7,300 nucleotides of DNA from DATFWK01 sp035259345 (lineage in GTDB: Bacteria > Actinomycetota > Thermoleophilia > Miltoncostaeales > Miltoncostaeaceae): assembly GCA_035259345.1 (NCBI GenBank), contig DATFWK010000173.1, positions 1 through 7,300 of the forward strand, given 5' to 3'. Position numbers and translations under genes: made by a program. Shown piece by piece: positions 1-6,054 of the stretch. A model generated the notes under the pieces. The model was not told the DNA's origin. It saw nothing but the letters and a program-made list of their open reading frames with translations, and did not search any database. The stretch's first letter is position 1. Each line of letters opens with the position of its first letter.

Positions 1-1019
1 CCCGCCACGAGCCCGCTGTGCTCGTCGGGTCCCACCTCGACTCGGTGGTGCTCGGCGGCCGGTACGACGGGACCTACGGGGTGCTGGCCGGGCTCGCCGC
101 CATCCGATCGCTCCGCGAGGAGGGGTTCGCCCCCCGCAGGCCGATCTGGCTCGCCGCCTGGATGGACGAGGAGGGCGCCCGGTTCGGGTGGACCTTCTTC
201 GGAAGCCGCGCCTTCGCCGGCGACGACCTCGAGGAGCTCGCCGGGCGCCGGGATGCGGGCGGCCGGATGCTCCGCGACGTGATGGGGGACTGGGGCCTGG
301 ACTTCGACGGCGTCGCGGCGGCGAGCGCGCTCGACGGCGTCGGCCAGTACCTCGAGCTCCACATCGAGCAGGGTCCCGTCCTCGACGAGCGCGGCATCGA
401 CCTCGGCGTGGTCACCGCGATCGTCGGCCTCAGGTGCTTCCGGGCCGCGATGCTCGGAGCGGCGAACCACGCGGGGACGACGCCCATGAGCATGCGGCGC
501 GACGCGCTCGCCGGCGCCGCCCGTGCGGCCCTCGCGCTCCGCGACCTGGCGCGCTCCCGCGATGACCTGACCGCGAACGTCGGCATCATGCGCGCCGAGC
601 CGGGCGGCATCAACATCGTCCCGGGGCGGGCGGAGTTCACCGTCGACATCCGCTCCCCCGATCCCGGCGTCGCGGCCGGTCTCGGGCGTCTCGTCGAGGA
701 GACCCTGGAGGGGATCGCGGCCGAGGAGTCGCTCGGGCTCGAGCTCGAGGAGCTCATCGCGCTGCCCCCGGTGCCCATGGACCCGGCGCTCCAGGACGCG
801 CTGGAGCGGGCGTGCCGGGGCGAGGGGGTCGTGCCCCTGCGGATGCCGAGCGGCGCCGGCCACGACGCGATGATCCTCGGCACCCGCGTGCCCGCCGGGA
901 TGCTCTTCGTCCCGAGCGAGGGCGGCGTGAGCCACTCGCCGGACGAGCGCACGTCACCGGAGCACTGCGACCTGGGCGCGCGCGTGCTGGCCCGGACGCT
1001 CCGCGAGCTGGCCGGGTGA
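1..1019 (+). CDS. M20-family amidohydrolase, N-carbamoyl-L-amino acid hydrolase / allantoate amidohydrolase type (5' truncated)
   Basis: Cytoplasmic two-metal hydrolase of the peptidase M20 fold. The family cleaves ureido groups (N-carbamoyl amino acids, allantoate, ureidoglycolate, beta-ureidopropionate), releasing ammonia and CO2. The frame is open from position 3 with no stop, so the gene enters from the left. The GTG at 18 is an internal Val, not a start, because it lies in the conserved stretch before GSHLDS. Motifs seen: GSHLDS (His at 33-35, first metal ligand), GGRYDG (bridging Asp at 66-68), MDEEGARF (catalytic Glu then metal-binding Glu, near 168-173), HIEQG (His at 360-362), NHAGTTPM (467-490), a GGINIVPG stretch near 604-627 close to where relatives have an NVIPG-type motif, GHDA, and SHSPDE (last metal His at 933-935). 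About 338 residues are present; relatives have about 400-420, so roughly 70-80 are missing. It lies 51 bases before hyuA on the same strand, which fits a role after ring opening. Family confidence is high; the substrate is not decidable. Confidence 0.93.
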   Translation, partial: RHEPAVLVGSHLDSVVLGGRYDGTYGVLAGLAAIRSLREEGFAPRRPIWLAAWMDEEGARFGWTFFGSRAFAGDDLEELAGRRDAGGRMLRDVMGDWGLDFDGVAAASALDGVGQYLELHIEQGPVLDERGIDLGVVTAIVGLRCFRAAMLGAANHAGTTPMSMRRDALAGAARAALALRDLARSRDDLTANVGIMRAEPGGINIVPGRAEFTVDIRSPDPGVAAGLGRLVEETLEGIAAEESLGLELEELIALPPVPMDPALQDALERACRGEGVVPLRMPSGAGHDAMILGTRVPAGMLFVPSEGGVSHSPDERTSPEHCDLGARVLARTLRELAG

Positions 1020-1023
1020 GCGG

Positions 1024-1043
1024 GCGCGGCCGTCCGGCCGCGC
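1024..1043 (+). terminator. GC-rich hairpin just after the amidohydrolase stop
   Basis: GCGCGGCC (1024-1031) is perfectly complementary to GGCCGCGC (1036-1043) around a 4-base loop, GTCC. It begins 4 bases after the TGA at 1017-1019. No T-run follows (the next bases are GCGTCATTCC), so this is not a classical intrinsic terminator. High-GC actinobacteria often have such U-less hairpins at gene ends. It may be a weak terminator, an attenuator or a 3' mRNA stabiliser between the amidohydrolase and hyuA. The palindrome is certain; its function is inferred. Confidence 0.45.
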
Positions 1044-1054
1044 GCGTCATTCCG

Positions 1055-1060
1055 TAGGGT
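1055..1060 (+). promoter_or_regulatory. Possible -10 element (TAGGGT) for hyuA
   Basis: TAGGGT fits the TANNNT -10 form common in actinobacteria and ends 10 bases before the hyuA ATG. Transcription from it would start about 7 bases further on, giving a leaderless or near-leaderless mRNA. No recognisable -35 lies 16-19 bases upstream; that region is the hairpin. The same bases include GTAGGG (1054-1059), which could instead act as a weak, distant ribosome binding site. Six-base matches are frequent by chance, so confidence is low. Confidence 0.22.
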
Positions 1061-1070
1061 TCACGCCCGG

Positions 1071-3119
1071 ATGCGCGTGGTCGGCGTCGACATCGGCGGC
1101 ACCTTTACGGACCTCGTGCTGTACGACACCGGTTCCGGTGCGGTGCAGGTGCACAAGGTGCGCTCGACGCCGTCGGAGCCGGAGCGCGCGATGGTCGAGG
1201 GGATCGGCGAGCTCTGCGCGATGGCGGGCGTGGGCGCCGAGGCGATCGACGGCGTGTTCCACGGCACCACCGTGGCGACGAACGCCGTCCTGGAGCACCG
1301 CGGCGCCGTGGCCGGGATGATCACCAACCGCGACTTCCGCGACGTCGTCCACATCGGGCGCCACCAGCGGCCGCAGCACTACTCGATCATGCAGGACATC
1401 CCGTGGCAGGCGCGGCCCTTCGTCCGGCGCCGCCACCGCAAGACCGTCGCCGGCCGGATCGCGCCGCCCTCGGGGCAGGAGCTGGAGCCGCTCGACGAGA
1501 ACGACGTGCGGTCCGCCGCCGCCGAGCTGCGCGAGGCCGGGGTCGAGGCGGTCGCGGTGTGCTTCCTGTTCTCCTACCTCGACCCCGCCCACGAGCGGCG
1601 CGCCGCGGCGATCGTCCGCCAGGAGATGCCGGGCGCGTTCGTGACCTCGAGCGCCGACATCTTCCCCCAGTTCCGCGAGTTCGAGCGCTTCACCACCGCC
1701 TGCATGAACGCCTTCGTGGGCCCGCGGACCGGGCGCTACCTCGAGCGGCTCGCCGCCGCCCTCAGGGCAGCCGGCGTGCCCGGCGAGCTCCACGTGATGA
1801 TGTCCAACGGCGGCGTCGCGAGCTCGGCCCAGGCGGCCGAGAAGCCGGTGACCCTGCTGCTCTCCGGCCCGGCAGCGGGCGTGCTCGGCGGGCTCTGGGC
1901 GGCCGAGCTCGCCGGGCGGCGGCGCCTCGTCACCTTCGACATGGGCGGGACCTCCGCGGACATCGGCATCGTGACGGAGCGCGGCATCATCGAGGCATCG
2001 GCCCGCGACACCTGGGTCGCCGGCTATCCGCTGCTCGTCCCGATGATCGACGTGCACACGATCGGCGCCGGGGGCGGGTCGATCGCCCACGTCGACGCCG
2101 GCGGCGCGTTCCGGGTGGGGCCGCAGAGCGCCGGCGCCGCGCCCGGGCCGGCCTGCTACGGGCTGGGCGGGACGGAACCGACGGTCACCGACGCCAACGT
2201 GGTGCTCGGCCGGATCGACCCGGCGCGCTTCCTCGGCGGCGAGATGGTCCTCGACGCCGAGGCCGCGACCGCGGCGGTGCGCGCGCTCGCCGACCGGCTC
2301 GGCCTCGGCCTCATGGAGGCCGCCGAGGGGATCGTCACGATCGCGAACGCCAACATGGCCGGCGCGATCCGGTCGCGGACCATCCAGAAGGGCCACGATC
2401 CACGCGAGTTCACGCTCGTCGCCTTCGGCGGCGCCGGCCCACTCCACGCGGCCGAGGTCGCCGACATGCTCGGCGTCCCGGAGGTGCTCGTGCCCCCGTA
2501 TCCCGGCATCACCTCGGCGACGGGCCTCCTGACGAGCGACCTCCGCTACGACCAGATGGCCACGGTCTTCATGGTCGAGGGCTCCGTGGATGCCGCCCTC
2601 GTCGATCGCCGCCTGGCGGACATGGCCTCGGACCTTCGCGGCCGCCTGGTCGCCGACGGCATCCCGGACGACGTCATCCGCCTGACCGCGGCACTCGACT
2701 GCCGCTACGTCGGCCAGGGATACGAGCTCAGGGTGCCGCTGCCGGCCCTGGCCTTCGACGAGGGGGCGTTCGCGGCGTTCCGGGAGCTGCACGCGCAGGA
2801 GTACGGCCACGCGTTCCCGGATCCCGTCGAGGTCGTGAACGTGCGGGTCACGGCGATCGGGCAGCGCACGAAGATCGGCCGCCTGCCGGTGGCGAGCGGC
2901 ACCCTCGAGGAGGCCCTCGTCGGGGAGGGGGAGGGCGTGTTCCGCACGGAGGACGGCCTCGCGGCGATGACCACGCGCCACCTGGAGCGCGCGCTCCTGC
3001 CCATCGGCGTCGACGTCGAGGGCCCCGCCGTGGTCTTCCAGCGCGACACGACGATCCTCGTCCCACCCGGCTGGCGCGCTTGCGCGCACGAATCCGGCGA
3101 CCTTATCGTGGCCCGGTGA
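1071..3119 (+). CDS. hyuA: Hydantoinase/oxoprolinase subunit A (HyuA family, ATP-dependent)
   Basis: Large subunit of an ATP-dependent cyclic-amide hydrolase. In this family the ASKHA-fold subunit uses ATP to activate the ring carbonyl by phosphorylation, and subunit B completes hydrolysis. Known activities include N-methylhydantoinase, 5-oxoprolinase and caprolactamase; acetone carboxylase subunits are related. The 682 residues match the usual length of about 680-720. The N-terminal Hydant_A_N domain opens with GVDIGGTFTD (residues 5-14, phosphate loop) and HGTTVATNAV (64-73). The hydantoinase_A domain has FDMGGTSADIG (289-299, second phosphate loop), GAGGGS (332-337), GPQSAGAAPGPACYG (350-364) and FGGAGPLHA (452-460). 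A C-terminal beta-rich domain follows. ATG 1071 is chosen because the fold begins at once after it. There is no strong Shine-Dalgarno. Its stop overlaps the hyuB start, implying coupled translation and a stoichiometric complex. No signal peptide or membrane segment is seen, so it is cytoplasmic. The family is certain; the substrate is unknown. Confidence 0.96.
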   Translation: MRVVGVDIGGTFTDLVLYDTGSGAVQVHKVRSTPSEPERAMVEGIGELCAMAGVGAEAIDGVFHGTTVATNAVLEHRGAVAGMITNRDFRDVVHIGRHQRPQHYSIMQDIPWQARPFVRRRHRKTVAGRIAPPSGQELEPLDENDVRSAAAELREAGVEAVAVCFLFSYLDPAHERRAAAIVRQEMPGAFVTSSADIFPQFREFERFTTACMNAFVGPRTGRYLERLAAALRAAGVPGELHVMMSNGGVASSAQAAEKPVTLLLSGPAAGVLGGLWAAELAGRRRLVTFDMGGTSADIGIVTERGIIEASARDTWVAGYPLLVPMIDVHTIGAGGGSIAHVDAGGAFRVGPQSAGAAPGPACYGLGGTEPTVTDANVVLGRIDPARFLGGEMVLDAEAATAAVRALADRLGLGLMEAAEGIVTIANANMAGAIRSRTIQKGHDPREFTLVAFGGAGPLHAAEVADMLGVPEVLVPPYPGITSATGLLTSDLRYDQMATVFMVEGSVDAALVDRRLADMASDLRGRLVADGIPDDVIRLTAALDCRYVGQGYELRVPLPALAFDEGAFAAFRELHAQEYGHAFPDPVEVVNVRVTAIGQRTKIGRLPVASGTLEEALVGEGEGVFRTEDGLAAMTTRHLERALLPIGVDVEGPAVVFQRDTTILVPPGWRACAHESGDLIVAR

Positions 3120-4825
3120 GCACGACCGGCGCACGCGTCGACCCCGTCCTCGCCGCCGTGATCGCGGGCGGCCTGGACGCGATCGCGACCGAGATGGGCC
3201 ACAAGCTCGCCCGCATGAGCTACTCCCCGATCATCCGGGAGAGCGAGGACTTCGGCTGCGTCATCTGCGACGCCGACGCAAACCAGCTGTGCGAGTCGCT
3301 CGCGTCCACCCCGCTCCAGTCGGGACCGATCCCGGGGTACATCCGCGGCATCAGCCGCCGCTTCGCCGAGTTGGGCGAGGCCTGGCGCCCGGGCGACGTC
3401 GTCATGCACAACCACGCCTACTACGGCGCCTCGCACGGGCCGGACGTCGCGTTCGTGATCCCGGTCTTCCACGGCGGCGAGCTGGTCGGCTTCTCGGCGA
3501 CCACGGCGCACCACCTCGACCTCGGCGCGCTCACCCCCGGCTCCTGCGGCATCGTCGACGCCTCGGACGCCTACGCCGAGGGGCTCCAGTTCAACGCCAT
3601 CAAGATCGAGGAGGACGGCCGGCGCAACGAGTGGGTCTGGCGGATGCTGCGGGACAACATCAGGGCGTCCGGCCTGGTCGTGGGCGACATGGAGGCCCAG
3701 GTCGCGGCGGCGCGCATCGGCGCCGAGCGCTTCGTGGAGCTCATCGACCGGTACGGCCTCGCGACGGTCCAGGCCGCGGGCGCGGACCTGATGGACCACT
3801 CCGAGCGTCTCCTGCGCGCCGAGATCGAGAAGCTGCCGGACGGCCGCCACACGGCCGAGGGGTTCATCGACGGCTTCGCCGACCATCCGGACCCGGCGTA
3901 CCGCGACCTGCGGATCCGGGCGACGGTGACGATCGAGGGCTCGAGCATCCACGTCGACCTCGACGGCACGTCGCCGCAGATCGACCTTCCCCTCAACATG
4001 CCATTCGAGGGCACCGTCGACATCGCGATCTACATGACGCTGCGGTCGATCCTGCTCGACTCGGACGTGCACGGCCCCGTGCCGGCGAACTCGGGCCTCT
4101 TCCGTCCCATCACGATCTCGGCGCCGCTCGGCTGCCTCGCGAACCCGCGGTACCCCGCGCCCGTGATCGCGCGCTTCTGCCCGGGGAACATCGTCGCCGA
4201 CACGGTAATGCGGGCGCTCGCGCCCGTCGTGCCGGACCGCGTCAGCGCCGGCGTCGGGAACCTCAAGGTGGTGGCGTACTCGGGCCTCGCGGGCGAGGCG
4301 CACTGGGTCTACATGGACATCCAGGAGGGCAGCTACGGAGGGCGCTTCGGCAAGGACGGGCTCGACGCCGTGGACACGCTCTACGCGAACACGCGCAACA
4401 ACCCGATCGAGGACATCGAGTCGCACTTCCCGCTGCGTGTGACGCGCTACGAGCTCACGGAGGACACCGCGGGCGCCGGCCGCTGGCGCGGTGGCATCGG
4501 CACCGTCCGCGAGATCGAGATGCTCGCGGACGGCGGCTTCTCGCTCGAAGGGGACGGCTCGCGCTTCCCGCCGCCCGGCCTCTTCGGCGGCCGCCCGGGC
4601 ACGCCGGGGGACGTGCTCCTGAACGCCGGAACGGCCTCGGAGCAGCGGCTTCCCTCGAAGTTCCCCTACCGCAAGGCGAAGACGGGGGACCGGCTGTGCC
4701 TGATCGCGCCCTCCGGCGGGGGGTACGGCGACCCGGCCGAGCGGGACCCCGGAGCGGTCCGCGACGACGTCGCCGACGGGCTCGTGAGCGAGGCGACCGC
4801 GCGCTCGACGTACGGCCCGGGCTGA
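3116..4825 (+). CDS. hyuB: Hydantoinase/oxoprolinase subunit B (HyuB family)
   Basis: Partner subunit of HyuA, 569 residues (family about 520-600). The GTG at 3116 overlaps the hyuA TGA as GTGA. It is chosen because the conserved start, VDPVLAAVIAGGLDAIATEM, follows within 8 residues; the same frame runs open much further upstream but there it is only a shadow of hyuA. Motifs: SEDFGC (43-48), NHAYYGASHGPD (99-110), AHHLDLG (131-137), YAEGLQFN, GDMEAQ, NMPFEGT (from N294), FCPGN (with Cys355), GRWRGGIG (455-462) and the C-terminal GGGYGDP (534-540), followed by an RDDVADGLVS tail typical of the family. Asp45, His107 and the HHLD segment sit where structures of relatives such as caprolactamase place a metal site (recalled, not computed). 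The usual NDPY...GGTHLPD is varied here to NHAY...GASHGPD. No Shine-Dalgarno is evident, so translation is probably coupled to hyuA. The enzyme family is certain; the substrate is open. Confidence 0.95.
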   Translation: MSTTGARVDPVLAAVIAGGLDAIATEMGHKLARMSYSPIIRESEDFGCVICDADANQLCESLASTPLQSGPIPGYIRGISRRFAELGEAWRPGDVVMHNHAYYGASHGPDVAFVIPVFHGGELVGFSATTAHHLDLGALTPGSCGIVDASDAYAEGLQFNAIKIEEDGRRNEWVWRMLRDNIRASGLVVGDMEAQVAAARIGAERFVELIDRYGLATVQAAGADLMDHSERLLRAEIEKLPDGRHTAEGFIDGFADHPDPAYRDLRIRATVTIEGSSIHVDLDGTSPQIDLPLNMPFEGTVDIAIYMTLRSILLDSDVHGPVPANSGLFRPITISAPLGCLANPRYPAPVIARFCPGNIVADTVMRALAPVVPDRVSAGVGNLKVVAYSGLAGEAHWVYMDIQEGSYGGRFGKDGLDAVDTLYANTRNNPIEDIESHFPLRVTRYELTEDTAGAGRWRGGIGTVREIEMLADGGFSLEGDGSRFPPPGLFGGRPGTPGDVLLNAGTASEQRLPSKFPYRKAKTGDRLCLIAPSGGGYGDPAERDPGAVRDDVADGLVSEATARSTYGPG

Positions 4826-4836
4826 GATCCCGGCCG
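4813..4836 (+). terminator. Possible hairpin spanning the hyuB stop codon
   Basis: CGGCC-C-GGG (4813-4821) can pair with CCCGGCCG (4829-4836), giving 8 base pairs with one bulged C and a 7-base loop that contains the TGA at 4823-4825. No T-run follows. The next gene has its own promoter 12 bases downstream, so a transcription-unit boundary here is plausible and this could be a weak terminator or 3' stabiliser. In DNA this GC-rich such pairings arise easily, so confidence is low. Confidence 0.3.
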
Positions 4837-4847
4837 CGGACGGTGTC

Positions 4848-4877
4848 TTGACCCTCCGCTTCAGCCCTGACTAATGT
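4848..4877 (+). promoter_or_regulatory. Sigma70-like promoter for the transporter genes
   Basis: TTGACC (4848-4853) matches five of six bases of the TTGACA -35 consensus. It lies 18 bases before TAATGT (4872-4877), a TANNNT -10. A transcript would start near 4884, giving an untranslated leader of about 30 bases before ATG 4915, with a good ribosome binding site. The region is also less GC-rich than its surroundings. This suggests the substrate-binding protein and ATPase can be transcribed independently of hyuAB. Prediction by eye only. Confidence 0.6.
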
Positions 4878-4893
4878 CGCGCGAGGGGGTCAA
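4848..4893. repeat. Inverted repeat TTGACCC/GGGTCAA around the promoter
   Basis: TTGACCC (4848-4854) and its exact reverse complement GGGTCAA (4887-4893) are 39 bases apart centre to centre. The left arm coincides with the -35 box and the right arm lies just downstream of the expected transcription start. This geometry would suit two half-sites for a repressor, or a long imperfect stem. Seven-base arms at this distance can occur by chance, so an operator role is a suggestion. Confidence 0.35.
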
Positions 4894-4900
4894 ACGACAG

Positions 4901-4908
4901 GGGGAGGA
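4901..4908 (+). promoter_or_regulatory. Strong Shine-Dalgarno for the substrate-binding protein
   Basis: GGGGAGGA ends 6 bases before ATG 4915. It is the only strong ribosome binding site in the window and fixes this start. It fits the high expression usually needed for a binding protein relative to its ATPase, whose GTG start lacks a good site. Confidence 0.8.
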
Positions 4909-4914
4909 ATCGGA

Positions 4915-6054
4915 ATGAGGTCACTGCGGCGCTGGGGGATCGTCCTGGCGGGAGCGGGGCTTGCGGTGGTGGGTGTCGGGGTCGGCGCGGGCAACGCGGC
5001 TCGCCAGAACGCGCTTCCCGACATCGCGTACGTGAAGGCGCAGATCGACAAGTACCGGGCCGTGCCGAAGTTCGTTCCTCCGGGACCGGCCTTCAACGCC
5101 AAGTCGGCGGCGAGCGGGAAGAAGCTCTTCCTCATCCCCGCCTCGAGCCAGGTGCCCTTCGTGAAGACGATCGCGGACGGCGTGAAGGCGCAGGCGAAGC
5201 GCGTCGGCCTCGCCTACACCGAGTGGCAGAACCAGGGCACCCCGACGCAGTGGGTGCAGGGGATGCAGGCGGCCATCAGCCAGAAGGCGACGTCGATCGA
5301 CCTGCTGGCAGGCATCGACCCGGCGGCGCTCCAGCCGCAGATCAAGCAGGCGAAGGGCAAGGGCATCCCGACCGTGGTGAGCCACCTCTATGACGTGAAG
5401 CAGGCCTCGGCGCCGAACGTCCAGGTGGTCGACATCCCGTACAACCAGGCCGGGAGGCTGCTCGCCGACTGGGCGATCCTCAAGACGAACGGCAAGACCA
5501 ACGCCCTCGTCACGATCATCAACCAGGTCAACTCGACCAAGCCGATGCTCGCGGGCATCAAGGACGAGTTCAAGACGCGCTGCGGGGCGAATTGCAAGCT
5601 CACGACGATCGACACGACGATCGCCGACCTGGGCACCAAGCTGCAGCCGGCGGTGCAGAGCGCGCTAACGCGCGATCCCAAGATCAACTACGTGATCAGC
5701 CTCTACGACAGCGCCCAGGGCCCGCAGACCGAGGCGGCGATCCGGGCGGTCGGCGCGGCCAAGCGGCTGCACATCGTCACGTTCAACGGGACGCCCTCGA
5801 TCCTCAAGGAGATCAAGCCGGGGAGCATCATCGCGATGGACGTCGGCGAGAACCTCGACTGGATCTCGCGCGGTGTCCTCGACCAGCACCTGCGCCTCAT
5901 GGCCGGGCTGCCCGCGTCGAAGACGCCGAACATCCCGATCCGCGTCTTCGACGCGACGAACATCAAGCAGGCCGGCACGCCGCCTCAGAACGGGAAGGGC
6001 TTCGGCTCCGACTACGTCGCCGGGTACGACAAGATCTGGGGCCTGTCGAGCTAG
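4915..6054 (+). CDS. Sugar-type ABC transporter substrate-binding protein (type 1 periplasmic-binding fold)
   Basis: Extracytoplasmic ligand receptor of an ABC importer, 379 residues, Peripla_BP_4-like. The N-terminus is an export signal: Arg2, Arg5, Arg6, a hydrophobic Ala/Gly/Val-rich core from about 8 to 26, and a likely cleavage after GNA (residue 28). No cysteine lies near it, so it is not an evident lipoprotein. The first cysteines are Cys223 and Cys227 (CGANC), which could form a disulfide. A linker with PPGPAF (55-60) leads into the first lobe, GKKLFLIPASS (68-78), then the helix PFVKTIADGVKAQAKRVGL, a strand with YTEWQNQGTP, DLLAGIDPAALQPQI, GIPTVVSH, and a second-lobe strand YVISLYDS. 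The overall pattern resembles ribose/xylose-type receptors, but relatives bind many ligands and annotation as sugar-specific would be unsafe. It has its own promoter and ribosome binding site. Its stop overlaps the ATPase start by one base. Proximity to hyuAB suggests a cyclic amide or ureide ligand; this is inference. Confidence 0.9.
   Translation: MRSLRRWGIVLAGAGLAVVGVGVGAGNAARQNALPDIAYVKAQIDKYRAVPKFVPPGPAFNAKSAASGKKLFLIPASSQVPFVKTIADGVKAQAKRVGLAYTEWQNQGTPTQWVQGMQAAISQKATSIDLLAGIDPAALQPQIKQAKGKGIPTVVSHLYDVKQASAPNVQVVDIPYNQAGRLLADWAILKTNGKTNALVTIINQVNSTKPMLAGIKDEFKTRCGANCKLTTIDTTIADLGTKLQPAVQSALTRDPKINYVISLYDSAQGPQTEAAIRAVGAAKRLHIVTFNGTPSILKEIKPGSIIAMDVGENLDWISRGVLDQHLRLMAGLPASKTPNIPIRVFDATNIKQAGTPPQNGKGFGSDYVAGYDKIWGLSS

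Noticed and set aside
18..20. GTG at 18 as the start of the amidohydrolase.
   Set aside because: The reading frame is open to the left edge and conserved family sequence already precedes GSHLDS, so the true start is outside the window.
1403..3115. A frame in phase with hyuB is open for 571 codons upstream of the GTG at 3116, which could look like a 1140-residue protein.
   Set aside because: The upstream part translates to Arg/Ala/Gly/Pro-rich low-complexity sequence and overlaps the well conserved hyuA in another frame. Such stop-free shadow frames are expected at this GC content. Family similarity begins only at 3116.
1047..3134. A 695-codon antisense open frame exactly covering hyuA, and a 573-codon one at 2705-4426.
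   Set aside because: Composition is low-complexity (Arg, Asp, Val, His, Gly), no fold motif is visible, and the frames mirror strongly conserved sense genes. They are GC-bias artefacts.
4865..4893. A divergent promoter on the minus strand using TTGACC (complement of 4888-4893).
   Set aside because: No -10-like hexamer lies 16-19 bases further on that strand, and no minus-strand gene exists to be transcribed.
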